A DNA stretch of 64,000 bases from Gammaproteobacteria bacterium (ex Lamellibrachia satsuma) (GCA_019623805.1 CP053680.1:2706001-2770000); one strand, 5' to 3'; shown: positions 50,647-60,798, counted from the stretch's first letter. Notes: generated by a model not told the origin, from the letters alone. Translations and numbers: made by a program.

Positions 50647-53196
50647 ATGAAGAGACAGAACAAACAGAGCGAACAGACGTACAGGGGCGGAGAACAGGCG
50701 GGCCGCGGTATTCGCTGGTACTGGCTGATGGCTGTAGTAGGGGTGATGGTGTTGATCACCTTGGCCTGGGCGATGGTCTATCTTCAGTTTCACGACAGGG
50801 ATGAGTCGCTGGCAGCACGTCAGATTGAAACCGGTGCGCAGGCGCTGGCAGGCCGGCTCTCTGAACAAAACCTCTTCCGCCTTCAGTTATTGGAAGGTAT
50901 AGCCAGAGATCCCAATATCACAGCGTTGTTTCGTCTGAATGACCGCATGGCCTTGCGGGAACGGGAAGATCAGCTGACCCAGATAGTGCCCGGCGTTTTG
51001 CGTGTCAGGTTACTGCCTGCCGGACAACGTGAACCGGATAGCAGTGTGATGCCGCATCTTGGTTATGCCTCCCTGGAGTTGATGCGCCAGGCCGAGAAAC
51101 AGTTGAAGACTCCCCCCGCAGAGGTCCATCAGTTTGGCAGTGCCCAGCAGTATGTTGCGATGGTGGTGGCTGTGCGCTTTACGGAAGATGAGTCCGTATT
51201 GGGCGTCATTCATGCCGCCTTCCCGGCTGGCGGTCTGCAGGATTCGGTAGACAGTGTGAAGGAATATTCCGGGCGGATCGAAGTGCGCCAGGTTGTGGAT
51301 CGGGCCAGTGCACTGGTGTTGGCAATGGCCGGCAGTGTCTCGCCTGATCAACAACTGCCTGATGGTACGTTGCCGGTGTCGGGCAGTATCTGGGAAGTGG
51401 CCTACTGGAAATCGTCAGCCGGCAAAGAGGGATTCACCAATGACCTGATGTTGCTGCTGCCAGGGCTGGTGGCAATTGCCTTGAGTGCGGCGCTGCTCTT
51501 ACTGCTTGCGGAAGGCATGCGCAGGGCATTGAAAAAGGATCAGTACAGCATTCTGGAACTCATGGAAAGCGTGATGAGAGGCAAATCGCCCACACGACAT
51601 ATGGCCTGTCTTCTGGATATGCAGGCCACGCTTGAAATATTGGAACATCAGGCACGAGAGGTCAGAACACGCCGCATCGAGCGTCGCGCCAAACGCAAGC
51701 GTGATGCCGGATCTACCCATGGCATCACTGTGGATGAAGATCTGTTTTCAACTTCTGATATGGCTGAGGATTCGCGCAGTTTACCTCCCGTTCGTACGAC
51801 GGCTCTAACGTCTGCCCCGGTGACGGCCGTCCCCGTGTCAATCTTCAGAGCCTATGATATTCGTGGTCTGGTGGACGACACCCTGAACGAAGAGGGCGTT
51901 GAGGCGATCGGTCGCGCTGTCGGTAGTGAAATCTACGAGCAGGGTTTTCAGACCGTGGTCGTGGCGCGTGATGGCAGGCATTCCAGTGAACGATTGGCGG
52001 AGGCGCTGGTACGTGGATTGCGGGGAAGTGGTCGCGATGTGATCGATGTGGGACTGGCGCCTACCCCTCTGCTCTACTTTGCTGCGCATGAGTTTACTGC
52101 AGGTTGTGGCGTGGTTGTGACCGGCAGTCACAACCCCCCAGAATACAACGGTATCAAGATCGTGATCGGCGGTGAGAGTCTCTCCTCAGAGGGGATTCAG
52201 TCGATCTACCGGCGTATTCAGCAGGGTAATCTACTGCAGGGCGACGGAGATTTCGAAACTCGGGATATCATTCCGGAATATACCGACCGGGTCGTTAATG
52301 ATGTGAGTTTGGCCCGGGGAATGAAAGTGGTGGTCGACTGCGGCAACGGCGCTTCCTCAGTGCTGGCGGCCCAACTTTTTCAACAGTTGGGATGTGAAGT
52401 GGAGGAACTGTTCTGCGAAGTGGATGGGAACTTCCCCAATCATCATCCAGATCCCAGCCGCCCCGAAAATATGCAGGCGTTGGCAAAACAGGTTGTGGAG
52501 AGCAAGGCTGATATCGGCTTTGCCTTTGATGGTGATGGGGACCGGGTCGGCGTAGTGGATTCCTCAGGCAAAATTATCTGGCCGGACCGGGTGCTGATGT
52601 ATCTGGCCATGGACGTTCTCTCCCGGGAGCCAGGCGGCGATATCGTCTATGATGTGAAGTGCAGCCGTCATCTTGCCAATGTGGTGCTTGCCAACGGCGG
52701 ACGGCCGTTGATGTGGAAGAGCGGCCACTCCATGCTCAAGGCGAAGATGAATGAGACGGGGGCACTGCTGGCGGGCGAGTTCAGCGGGCACATCATGTTT
52801 GCAGAGCGTTGGTATGGTTTTGACGATGCTCTCTATGCGGCGGCAAGGCTGCTGGAGATATTGACCCTCGATCCCCGCAGCAGCACAGAGGTCTTTGCCG
52901 AACTGCCGGAGAGTGTCTCTACCCCGGAATACAGCGTGGCCCTGAAAGAGGGTGAGTGTGACGTCATCATGGCGGCACTGGACAAGCAGCCGGACCTTCC
53001 CGGCGCGCGACTGCTCAGAATTGACGGTCTGCGGGCTGAGTTCGAGCAAGGTTGGGGGCTGGTGCGTACATCCAACACCACCCCGTCTCTGATATTCCGC
53101 TTCGAGGCCGAGGACGAGGATGCGCTTAATCTGGTAATGGATGTCTTCCGCAACCTTCTTGGTCAGGTGCAGCCGGATCTCAAACTGCCGTTTTGA
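50647..53196 (+). CDS. algC: Phosphomannomutase/phosphoglucomutase with membrane-anchored N-terminal extension
   Basis: An 849-residue protein. The C-terminal ~455 residues are a full PMM/PGM enzyme interconverting hexose 1- and 6-phosphates for polysaccharide and LPS precursors: phosphoserine site VVTGSHNPPEYNGIKI with Ser near 494, metal loop DGDGDRVGVVD, sugar loop LAGEFSGHIMF and phosphate site TSNTTPSLIFRFE. The N-terminal ~390 residues hold TM1 (about 24-48), a periplasmic sensor-like region, TM2 (about 270-295) and a basic linker. A similar long form is known in pseudomonads. It may couple enzyme activity to an envelope signal (inference). Confidence 0.93.
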   Translation: MKRQNKQSEQTYRGGEQAGRGIRWYWLMAVVGVMVLITLAWAMVYLQFHDRDESLAARQIETGAQALAGRLSEQNLFRLQLLEGIARDPNITALFRLNDRMALREREDQLTQIVPGVLRVRLLPAGQREPDSSVMPHLGYASLELMRQAEKQLKTPPAEVHQFGSAQQYVAMVVAVRFTEDESVLGVIHAAFPAGGLQDSVDSVKEYSGRIEVRQVVDRASALVLAMAGSVSPDQQLPDGTLPVSGSIWEVAYWKSSAGKEGFTNDLMLLLPGLVAIALSAALLLLLAEGMRRALKKDQYSILELMESVMRGKSPTRHMACLLDMQATLEILEHQAREVRTRRIERRAKRKRDAGSTHGITVDEDLFSTSDMAEDSRSLPPVRTTALTSAPVTAVPVSIFRAYDIRGLVDDTLNEEGVEAIGRAVGSEIYEQGFQTVVVARDGRHSSERLAEALVRGLRGSGRDVIDVGLAPTPLLYFAAHEFTAGCGVVVTGSHNPPEYNGIKIVIGGESLSSEGIQSIYRRIQQGNLLQGDGDFETRDIIPEYTDRVVNDVSLARGMKVVVDCGNGASSVLAAQLFQQLGCEVEELFCEVDGNFPNHHPDPSRPENMQALAKQVVESKADIGFAFDGDGDRVGVVDSSGKIIWPDRVLMYLAMDVLSREPGGDIVYDVKCSRHLANVVLANGGRPLMWKSGHSMLKAKMNETGALLAGEFSGHIMFAERWYGFDDALYAAARLLEILTLDPRSSTEVFAELPESVSTPEYSVALKEGECDVIMAALDKQPDLPGARLLRIDGLRAEFEQGWGLVRTSNTTPSLIFRFEAEDEDALNLVMDVFRNLLGQVQPDLKLPF

Positions 53197-53237
53197 CTCC
53201 GATTCGGTAACAGCTTTTTTCTTACTGACACAGTTGA

Positions 53238-54139
<902 letters not shown>

Positions 54140-54140
<1 letters not shown>

Positions 54141-54730
54141 TGAGTAGCAGGATACCGCGTAAGCAGCTGATTCTCGAGGCGCTGGCCCGCGAACTTGAAC
54201 AGAACCCCGGTGGCCGCATTACCACAGCTGCGCTGGCGCGGGCCGCAGAAATATCCGAGGCGGCGCTCTATCGACATTTTGCCAGTAAGGCGAAGATGTT
54301 TGAAGGGTTGATCGATTTTGCCGAGGAGAGCATCTTCGTGCGTATCAACCAGATACTGGAGGAAGAGCGTGATGTTGGATTGCGCTGCGGCAGGCTGCTC
54401 TACCTGGTATTACTCTTTTCTGAACGCAATCCCGGTATTACCAGGGTACTGCTTGGCGATGCGCTGGTTGGCGAAACTGAACGGTTGCAGACTCGGGTGG
54501 GCCAATTCTTTTCCCGACTCGAAACCCAACTGAAGCAGATCCTGCGGGAGGGTGACCTGCGGGAAGGCGGACTGCAGACTGTCGATGTCAGCGTGTCGGC
54601 AAACCTCATGCTGGCGGCTGTTGAAGGCAGGATGCACCAATATAGCCGCAGCCGTTTCAAGACGGCGCCTCTAACCCAATGGGAAGCTCAATGGAGGGTG
54701 TTGGAAGCCGCGCTCTTTAATCTGCCGTGA
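54140..54730 (+). CDS. slmA: Nucleoid occlusion factor SlmA (TetR family)
   Basis: A 196-residue DNA-binding protein that blocks FtsZ assembly over the nucleoid. TetR helix-turn-helix near residues 27-55 (ITTAALARAAEISEAALYRHFASKAKMFEGLIDFAEESIF), followed by the SlmA ligand-free core (LVLLFSERNPGITRVLLGDALVGETERLQTRVGQFF) and VEGRMHQYSRSRFKTAPL near the C-terminus. Overlap with argB by one base indicates co-translation. The pair argB-slmA fits the gammaproteobacterial neighbourhood. Confidence 0.93.
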
Positions 54731-54749
54731 CACCAGGCAACGTCTTGTT

Positions 54750-55745
54750 TTAACGCTCTGCAACTGCCGCGTTAAACCCCTCCCTTATCTGGCGCACCGG
54801 CTCACTTGCGCAGAAGGCTGCGCCTTCAGGGGTGTCCTTGCACTGCAGATCCATAAAAATGATCGTTTGCCGGGTTGTGGAATCAGTGAGGCGTGACATA
54901 GTGACGCTGATATCCTGTGCTTTTACGGGCTGTCCGGTCATCAGAATGTTCTCTGCGAGCATTCGAACCGGGGTGGTTGCATGAGAGTGGAGGTATTGCT
55001 TGGCAGCTTGCCAGGATGTTTCGCACCGATTCTCCCCCTGGCAATGGTAAACGTTGCTCAGTCCCTCTTCGGGCTGCGCTGTCTCCAGCTTGTCGTCCGG
55101 TTTTCGGCTGAGCCGTTTTAACACTCTGAACCTTTCCAGGTCGCGGGCAAAAGCTATGCGGATCCTGTTTTTATCCCGTTCCCGATGTACGATGGATTGA
55201 TATGATTCCTTCAATGATTGGCGCTTACGGTCGATCCGTTGAAGATATTCAGCTGAAACCGCTTCGCCGCTGAGTTCCAGGCTGGCTGCGTTGTGCTGCA
55301 TCTCTTCGAGTTTGCCCTTGAGCTGCCTGATATTGGAGTTGATCACCTGAAGGGAGAGGTCGACTGCCCTAAGTTGGCCGTCCCGGGCCATCAGAATGTC
55401 ATCTTCACTTCTGAAGGTACGCAGCAATACCCGGTCAGCCGCCTGCTGTTTCTCGATCAGCTCCTGCTGCTCTTTCTGCAGTCGTTTCAGCGCCTCTTGC
55501 TGTTCGATCTCCTGCTGGGTTTTCGCGGCGTCCACTTTATCGACAGTCAGCCCCCGTTCGTCCAGATAGGTGTGCTCTCGTCTGATATCCTCCGGCGGCA
55601 GGCTGTCGGAGTAGTGGACCCGACCGCCTTCGTCAACCCATTTGTATAGTTTTCCTGCGTTAACGGACAAAGAGACAGATGCCAGCGACAACAAGGTCAC
55701 AAGCAGTAGCCTGGATGGTTTAATTAAGTTGTTTATTGTTTCCAT
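54750..55745 (-). CDS. DUF4124-domain exported coiled-coil protein
   Basis: A 331-residue protein. Signal peptide about 1-30 (LLLVTLLSLASVSLSVNA); DUF4124 domain about 31-70 (GKLYKWVDEGGRVHYSDSLPPED); long charged coiled coil about 75-200 (EIEQQEALKRLQKEQQELIEKQQAADR); C-terminal domain with four cysteines likely forming disulfides (VYHCQGENRCETSW, DLQCKD, AFCAS). The start at 55745 precedes the signal peptide; the longer frame reads into a MITE and is rejected. Function is unknown. Confidence 0.8.
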   Translation of the reverse strand: METINNLIKPSRLLLVTLLSLASVSLSVNAGKLYKWVDEGGRVHYSDSLPPEDIRREHTYLDERGLTVDKVDAAKTQQEIEQQEALKRLQKEQQELIEKQQAADRVLLRTFRSEDDILMARDGQLRAVDLSLQVINSNIRQLKGKLEEMQHNAASLELSGEAVSAEYLQRIDRKRQSLKESYQSIVHRERDKNRIRIAFARDLERFRVLKRLSRKPDDKLETAQPEEGLSNVYHCQGENRCETSWQAAKQYLHSHATTPVRMLAENILMTGQPVKAQDISVTMSRLTDSTTRQTIIFMDLQCKDTPEGAAFCASEPVRQIREGFNAAVAER

Positions 55746-55839
55746 CAATAACCCGGTATCTTCTCGACCTTGAGTGACTGGGGTGGCAGCCGTTTGTTCC
55801 CGACCTTTATATCCTAAAGAGGGATTATACTGCGACCCC

Positions 55840-55936
55840 AGTACTCTATTCCATGTGATAATTACACGTTCAGTTAGCTTGTCATCATTCACGGCAAGAC
55901 GCGCTGAATCCGTAATTATCACATGGATAGAGCACT
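55840..55936. repeat. MITE-E, full copy
   Basis: A 97-bp element. Left end AGTACTCTATTCCATGTGAT, right end (reverse complement) AGTGCTCTATCCATGTGATA; both continue into AATTACxxxTTCAG. It lies between the divergent DUF4124 and TSUP genes, ending 21 bp before the TSUP start codon. Confidence 0.75.
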
Positions 55937-55957
55937 TGGTCTTAAGATAGATTATCT

Positions 55958-56704
55958 GTGGAACAGTTCACCCTTTTTGTTATCTCTTTGTTAGCTAACA
56001 CCTTTTCCGCATTTTCCGGGGGAGGTGCCGGGTTGGTGCAGCTGCCGGCACTGATCTTTTTGGGATTGCCGTTCGGAATTGCCCTCGCAACCCACAAGAT
56101 TGCGTCGGTTGCCTTGGGCATTGGCGCAACCATACGGCATCTGCGGGAGGATGGACTGGAGCGGCAGTTCGTGATCTTTCTGCTGGCAGCGGGGCTGCCG
56201 GGAGTGGTGTTGGGCGCCAGTCTGATCCTTCGGGTGCCTGATCGAGCGGCGGAGATCGCATTGGGTGTCCTGACGCTTGGTCTGGGTGTCTACTCGATCA
56301 GCAAACGCTCTCTAGGGCAATCGTATGTTCCAATACATCGAAATGTATCGGGGTTTGTGATTGGAGCGACGGGACTTTTTCTTATTGGTGTACTAAACGG
56401 TTCATTGACCTCCGGCACCGGACTTTTTGTTACCCTCTGGCTGGTGCGCTGGTTCGGTCTCGATTACCGGAGGGCGGTGGCCCACACGCTGGTGCTGGTC
56501 GGCGTATTCTGGAACGGTGCCGGGGCTGTCACTCTTGGGGTGTTGGGGGATGTCAAGTGGGAGTGGTTGCCGGTGCTGCTGGCCGGTTCCCTGTTGGGGG
56601 GCTACATCGGCGCCCACCTCTCCATCACCAAAGGGAACCGCTGGATCAAGCGGGGTTTTGAAATCGTCACCCTGTTGGTGGGCAGCAAGTTGATTCTTGG
56701 CTAA
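55958..56704 (+). CDS. TauE/SafE (TSUP) family transporter
   Basis: A 248-residue membrane protein with seven or eight hydrophobic segments. The first repeat has NTFSAFSGGGAGLVQLPALIFLGLPFGIALATHKIASV, the second VLNGSLTSGTGLFVTLWLVRWFGLDYRRAVAHTLVLVG, the doubled TSUP pattern. The family exports sulfite, sulfoacetate or related organosulfur anions; the substrate here is not known. The GTG start lies just beyond a MITE, which may carry part of its promoter. Confidence 0.85.
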   Translation: MEQFTLFVISLLANTFSAFSGGGAGLVQLPALIFLGLPFGIALATHKIASVALGIGATIRHLREDGLERQFVIFLLAAGLPGVVLGASLILRVPDRAAEIALGVLTLGLGVYSISKRSLGQSYVPIHRNVSGFVIGATGLFLIGVLNGSLTSGTGLFVTLWLVRWFGLDYRRAVAHTLVLVGVFWNGAGAVTLGVLGDVKWEWLPVLLAGSLLGGYIGAHLSITKGNRWIKRGFEIVTLLVGSKLILG

Positions 56705-56715
56705 CTTACAAAAAC

Positions 56716-56745
56716 GTAGGCACGATCAAGCGCAGCAGATCGGGC
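56716..56745 (-). repeat. REP-A hairpin, copy 2 (inverted with copy 3)
   Basis: Read on the minus strand: CCCGATCTGCTGCGCTTGAT, then CGTGCCTAC. Same loop as copy 1. It faces copy 3 in opposite orientation, with GTAGGC at the outer edge. Confidence 0.65.
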
Positions 56746-56775
56746 GCCCTTGAATTGACAGAACACGATGAGGTT

Positions 56776-56805
56776 GCCGGTTCCGCTATGCTTGAACCGG
56801 CCTAC
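56776..56805 (+). repeat. REP-A hairpin, copy 3
   Basis: Stem GCCGGTTC / GAACCGGC around CGCTATGCTT, then CTAC. It lies between the convergent TSUP and pyrE genes and ends 20 bp from the pyrE stop codon. Confidence 0.75.
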
Positions 56806-56824
56806 TTCAATTCGGCCCGACAAC

Positions 56825-57466
56825 TCAGACCCCGTACTCGTTCCGGTAGGCGCGGATGCGTGATAGCGACTCTTCGGAGCCGGGTTTTTCACTCAAGTAT
56901 TCAACAAGTTGTTCCAGGGCCACGATGGAGGCAACCGGCACGCCGTAGTCACTCTCGACTTCCTGAATGGCGGATCGCTCCCCCTTGCCACGCTCCTGGC
57001 GATCCAGGGCGATGACCACGCCGCCCGGAGTGGCGCCAAGATCCTTGATGATCTCTACCGACTCCCTAACCGAAGTGCCGGCGGAGATGACGTCGTCGAT
57101 AATCAGTACGCCACCATTCAGTTCATGGCCGACGATGATGCCGCCTTCGCCGTGGTCCTTGGCCTCTTTGCGATTGAAGGCATAGGGCACGTCCCGAGCG
57201 TGGTGGTCGTAGAGGGCGGCAGCGGTGACTGCGGCCAGAGGAATTCCCTTGTAGGCCGGTCCATAGAGCACATCGAACTCGATACCGGAATCGACGATTG
57301 CCTGGGCGTAGTAGCGGCCCAAGCGGGCCAGGCTGGCTCCTGTATTGAACAACCCGGCATTAAAGAAGTAGGGGCTGATACGACCGGACTTTAGGGTGAA
57401 TTCACCGAAGCGCAGCACCGCCACGTCCAGGGCAAAGTCGAGAAATTCGCGCTGATAATTCTGCAT
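56825..57466 (-). CDS. pyrE: Orotate phosphoribosyltransferase
   Basis: Makes orotidine 5'-monophosphate from orotate and PRPP in pyrimidine synthesis. The protein has 213 residues. Motifs are [45 protein letters not shown] and the PRPP-binding loop [23 protein letters not shown]. Length and sequence match the gammaproteobacterial dimeric enzyme. It is a single gene, divergent from ampG. Confidence 0.97.
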   Translation of the reverse strand: MQNYQREFLDFALDVAVLRFGEFTLKSGRISPYFFNAGLFNTGASLARLGRYYAQAIVDSGIEFDVLYGPAYKGIPLAAVTAAALYDHHARDVPYAFNRKEAKDHGEGGIIVGHELNGGVLIIDDVISAGTSVRESVEIIKDLGATPGGVVIALDRQERGKGERSAIQEVESDYGVPVASIVALEQLVEYLSEKPGSEESLSRIRAYRNEYGV

Positions 57467-57581
57467 GGGTTATTTCCGATTGTGTTGATGCGCGAATTGT
57501 AACAATGATCGCCGGAGACGCCTATAATGGCCGCGGATTTTTTGCATATTGAATCCATTGGTCACCACAGCAGGAGTCTCA

Positions 57582-58976
57582 GTGCCTAACCCAAGCAGTA
57601 CGCTCACCAACTGGCTGGATGCCTCCAGGGTCTATTGGCATCCCCGGGTGCGGGGCATGCTGTTCCTGGGCTTTTCCGCGGGACTACCGCTGTTACTGGT
57701 GTTCGGCACGCTCTCTTTCTGGCTGCGGGAAGCCGGCGTTGAACGCAGTACGATAGGCTTTATCAGTTGGGTGGCGCTGGCCTATGGTTTCAAGTGGGTG
57801 TGGGCGCCGCTGGTGGATCGACTGCCTCTGCCGTTGCTGAATCGATTGCTGGGACGAAGGCGCAGTTGGATGCTGCTCTCCCAGCTTTGCATCATTGCGG
57901 GTCTGGTCGGCATGGCTTTGTCGGATCCACAGGAGAGTCTTGCCCGCTTTGCGCTGCTTGCGTTAGGCGTGGCTTTTGCCTCGGCCACACAAGATATCGT
58001 AATCGATGCCTACCGCATCGAAAGTGTCGAGGAGAACCTGCAGGGGGCCATGGCGGCCACCTACATGATGGGCTACCGGTTGGCGATGATCATGAGTGGG
58101 GCAGGGGCGCTGGCGATTGCCGCCCTGTTTGATCCGGATGATACGATTTATCATCAGGGCGCCTGGATGGCAGCCTACCTGAGTATGGCGCTGATGATGC
58201 TGGTCGGTATTGTTACCACGCTGATTATCCGCGAGCCGGAGGTCACCGCCGATTCTCACACTCTGGAGCGGGAAAGCCGGACCGACACTTTGATCGAGCA
58301 CCAGCAGTGGCTGCCCCTGGCGCTACGCCGGTTTGCCGAAGGTTTCTATAATGCCGCCATCAGCCCCTTTGTCGATTTTATCAGCCGCTACCGTTGGCAG
58401 GCGTTGTTGATCCTGGCACTGATCGCCACCTACCGTATATCTGATGTAGTACTGGGAGTTATCTCCAACGTCTTCTACGTGGATATGGGGTTCTCGAAAG
58501 GGGAGGTGGCAACCATCACCAAGATCTACGGCGTGATCATGACACTGGTCGGGGCGGGGCTTGGTGGTTTGCTAATGGTAAGGATAGGTGTAATGCGCAC
58601 TCTCTTACTGGGTGGCCTTTTGGCGGCCGCCACTAACCTGCTGTTTGCCATGTTGGCAGGGGTGGGGCACGATGTGCCGATGTTGACCCTGGTAATCTCT
58701 ATCGACAACCTGAGTGCTGGTGTAGCGACGGCTGCTTTCATTGCCTATCTTTCCAGCCTGACCAATATCTCCTACTCAGCTACTCAATATGCCCTCTTCA
58801 GCTCTGTGATGTTACTGTTGCCAAAATTTTTGGGTGGCTTCTCCGGGGTGATGGTGGACGGCATGGGTTATCAGGCTTTTTTCCTTCTCACCACCCTGAT
58901 GGGGGTGCCTGTGTTGGTGCTGATCCTGTTGGCGATGCGCTACATTCCATCCAGCGGGTATAAAAAACATGCTTGA
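57582..58976 (+). CDS. ampG: AmpG-type muropeptide permease (MFS)
   Basis: A 464-residue transporter with about 12-14 hydrophobic segments, importing GlcNAc-anhydro-muropeptides for cell-wall recycling. AmpG-type pattern: RGMLFLGFSAGLPLLLVFGTLSFWLREAGVERSTIGFISWVALAYGFKWVWAPLVDR and ATQDIVIDAYRIE. A GTG start at 57582 was chosen because AGGAG lies five bases upstream; a TTG at 57549 would add 11 residues. AmpD at 6 kb acts on its cargo. The next gene overlaps its end by 8 bp. Confidence 0.9.
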   Translation: MPNPSSTLTNWLDASRVYWHPRVRGMLFLGFSAGLPLLLVFGTLSFWLREAGVERSTIGFISWVALAYGFKWVWAPLVDRLPLPLLNRLLGRRRSWMLLSQLCIIAGLVGMALSDPQESLARFALLALGVAFASATQDIVIDAYRIESVEENLQGAMAATYMMGYRLAMIMSGAGALAIAALFDPDDTIYHQGAWMAAYLSMALMMLVGIVTTLIIREPEVTADSHTLERESRTDTLIEHQQWLPLALRRFAEGFYNAAISPFVDFISRYRWQALLILALIATYRISDVVLGVISNVFYVDMGFSKGEVATITKIYGVIMTLVGAGLGGLLMVRIGVMRTLLLGGLLAAATNLLFAMLAGVGHDVPMLTLVISIDNLSAGVATAAFIAYLSSLTNISYSATQYALFSSVMLLLPKFLGGFSGVMVDGMGYQAFFLLTTLMGVPVLVLILLAMRYIPSSGYKKHA

Positions 58977-59649
58977 ACAGGGCGGATATCTGGCGGCATT
59001 TGTCGTGGGCCTGTTAGGCGGAGTGCACTGCGCCGGAATGTGTGGTGGCATCGTCGGGGCACTGACCTTCGGGCTGCCGGAAAAATTGCGTTCCAGCGTC
59101 GGTGCCACACTACCTTATCAACTTGGGTATAACCTGGGGCGCATCAGCAGCTATGTTGTTGCCGGGGCGATTATGGGTGGACTCGGCATGTTGCTGGCAC
59201 AGGTGGCCCCAGTCTATATAGCACAGCGTGTGCTGCTGGCTTTTGCCGGCATCTTTATGATTCTGCTTGGGCTCTATCTCGGAGGCTGGTGGGCTGGGTT
59301 GTCCCGCATTGAAAAGGCAGGCGGTGCGCTCTGGCAACGCATCGAACCCTATGCGCGCAGACTGCTGCCGGTCAATACACCGGGGCAGGCTTGGTTATTG
59401 GGCGTGTTCTGGGGCTGGATTCCCTGCGGCCTTGTCTACAGCATGCTGGTTTGGACCGTCTCGGCCGGCAGTGTGCTCAAGGGGGCTGGACTGATGCTGG
59501 CATTTGGTCTTGGTACTCTGCCCAATCTCTTTGCCATGGGGTTGGTGGCAGGTAGCCTTGCCCGCTGGACCAAGGATATTCGGGTGCGCCGAGGGGCCGG
59601 ATTGCTCGTGATTCTATTTGGTCTGGCGACTTTGTGGCGGTCTTTCTAG
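58969..59649 (+). CDS. SafE/UreH-like membrane protein with HCxxMCGG motif
   Basis: A 226-residue membrane protein with six hydrophobic segments. Near the first segment is HCAGMCGG (H20, C21, M24, C25), and WGWIPCGLVYSML is in the second half. This is the pattern of the sulfite exporter TauE/SafE-like group (UreH_2/DsbD-like), some members of which aid copper delivery to cbb3 oxidase. The Cys/Met/His set suggests metal or thiol chemistry in the membrane. It overlaps ampG by 8 bp and is followed 14 bp later by a small conserved gene. Confidence 0.82.
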   Translation: MLEQGGYLAAFVVGLLGGVHCAGMCGGIVGALTFGLPEKLRSSVGATLPYQLGYNLGRISSYVVAGAIMGGLGMLLAQVAPVYIAQRVLLAFAGIFMILLGLYLGGWWAGLSRIEKAGGALWQRIEPYARRLLPVNTPGQAWLLGVFWGWIPCGLVYSMLVWTVSAGSVLKGAGLMLAFGLGTLPNLFAMGLVAGSLARWTKDIRVRRGAGLLVILFGLATLWRSF

Positions 59650-59663
59650 CCGAAGGATTTGTG

Positions 59664-60068
59664 ATGTCCGATACCACGCTGTTTTCGATTCTCGAATCCC
59701 CAACACACCCCGATTTCTCTGCGCTCTATCGGCGGCTGGGTATTCGTCAGGTCGAGTTTCGTTCGATGCGTAAGGTGATGAGCGAACTGAAACGGCAACA
59801 GCCGGATATCGTGGTGGCTGAGTTTTTCTATGGTTATGCCAATAACTACGCCGGCATCAACATTAGTAACCTGGATGTCTTTCTGTTCAGCCTGCAGAAG
59901 TATGCCCCAGAGACGCGGGTGATAGTGCTGGTGGAGAAATCCGAGCGTGAATATGTGGGCGAACTCAACGAGATATTCCCCCTGCACGCTGTTCTTGTGC
60001 AGCCGGTTAAAGAGTCGCAGATTGAGCTGGCGCTTGCAGGAAGTAAAATGTTTGGTGAAAAAATGTAG
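59664..60068 (+). CDS. Small receiver-like protein of unknown function
   Basis: A 134-residue cytoplasmic protein. The alternation of hydrophobic strands and helices (QPDIVVAEFFYGYANNYAGINISNLDVFLF, TRVIVLVEKSEREYVGELNEIF, HAVLVQPVKESQIELAL) resembles a CheY-like receiver, with VVLVQPV in the place of the receiver's last strand, but the acidic pocket and phospho-acceptor aspartate are missing or displaced. I do not recognise a named family. It is the last gene of the ampG-SafE-like group, and its TAG stop is the first part of a REP-A repeat. Confidence 0.6.
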   Translation: MSDTTLFSILESPTHPDFSALYRRLGIRQVEFRSMRKVMSELKRQQPDIVVAEFFYGYANNYAGINISNLDVFLFSLQKYAPETRVIVLVEKSEREYVGELNEIFPLHAVLVQPVKESQIELALAGSKMFGEKM

Positions 60069-60092
60069 GCCGGTTCAAGCCTGCGGAACCGG
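60068..60092 (-). repeat. REP-A hairpin, copy 4
   Basis: GGCCGGTTC / GAACCGG arms around AAGCCTGCG; on the minus strand the loop reads CGCAGGCTT. It follows the stop codon TAG of the preceding gene directly and is inverted relative to copy 5. Confidence 0.7.
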
Positions 60093-60121
60093 AAAGCACA
60101 GCTTGCTGCGCCAGGTCTTTT

Positions 60122-60150
60122 GCCTGATCCGCTACGCTTGATCAGGCCTA
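60122..60150 (+). repeat. REP-A hairpin, copy 5
   Basis: Stem GCCTGATC / GATCAGGC around CGCTACGCTT, then CTA. With copy 4 it forms a pair whose outer edges are TAGGCC and GGCCTA. The pair separates two convergent genes and is followed by CTGTTTTTTC, so it probably terminates both. Confidence 0.75.
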
Positions 60151-60162
60151 CTGTTTTTTCTG

Positions 60163-60609
60163 TCAGTCGATGAAAAACTGCTGTTTGAGTTTTGCGGTAT
60201 AGAAGCGTGTCTCGCCTGCGGGCTTGACCTCCAGGGTAAAATTCAGGGTCTCCTGATCCGCGATACGGAATTCGCCGATGTAGTAGATGGCATTGGGTTC
60301 AGAGACTTTGCGCATGGGAATGCTGATTAGCTGGCCGCGTATGTTGACGGCTTTGGCAAGGATAATTGCACTCACCGCTTTGCCAGTAGTGTTTGGGACC
60401 TCTTTGATGACGCTGACATTGAGCATGCCACGATATTTACTGCGCTGGATATGATATTGATTGGCGACCCCGGGATCGAGGGATGCGCTGGGAATGGCGT
60501 TATGATGGATTTTGTATCCTGGGATGCTTGTGCTGTTCTCTGCCAGGGTATTGAGTGAAAGCAGGCAGAGTGTCGTCAGGACCAGCAGACGGAAGCTGTG
60601 CAAAAACAT
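60163..60609 (-). CDS. DUF4426 exported protein
   Basis: A 148-residue protein. A strong GGAGGAGA ribosome-binding site precedes the ATG at 60609. Signal peptide about 1-23 (FRLLVLTTLCLLSLNTLAEN). The DUF4426 pattern follows: HHNAIPSASLDPGVANQYHIQRSKYRGMLNVSVIKE and YYIGEFRIADQETLNFTLEVKP. The family is periplasmic and of unknown function. It is frequently found near proC-yggT-yggU in gammaproteobacteria, as here, though a dynamin-like gene intervenes. Confidence 0.85.
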   Translation of the reverse strand: MFLHSFRLLVLTTLCLLSLNTLAENSTSIPGYKIHHNAIPSASLDPGVANQYHIQRSKYRGMLNVSVIKEVPNTTGKAVSAIILAKAVNIRGQLISIPMRKVSEPNAIYYIGEFRIADQETLNFTLEVKPAGETRFYTAKLKQQFFID

Positions 60610-60700
60610 AAAATTCTCCTCCAATGGAGTGATACAGGTAGTAGTTTTTTGTTCCGGAATCGGGGTTGCAAGCAGAGATTGTATTTTTTGTGAACGCATT

Positions 60701-60790
60701 GTGCTCTATCCATGTGGGAATTGCGAGTTCAGATAGCCTGCCAACGTTCACGGCAGGGCGCTGGCCTATAATCGTCACATGGAGAGAGCA
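60701..60790. repeat. MITE-E, second long copy
   Basis: A 90-bp element: left end GTGCTCTATCCATGTG, right end CACATGGAGAGAGCA, with GTTCA and CACGGCA inside as in the copy at 55840. It lies between the stop of the dynamin-like gene and the start of the DUF4426 gene. Confidence 0.65.
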
Positions 60791-60798
60791 GCCGTAGT

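Noticed and set aside
55746..55922. N-terminal extension of the DUF4124 protein by 59 residues
   Set aside because: The extension reads into a MITE and puts the signal peptide in the middle of the protein; the start at 55745 is better.
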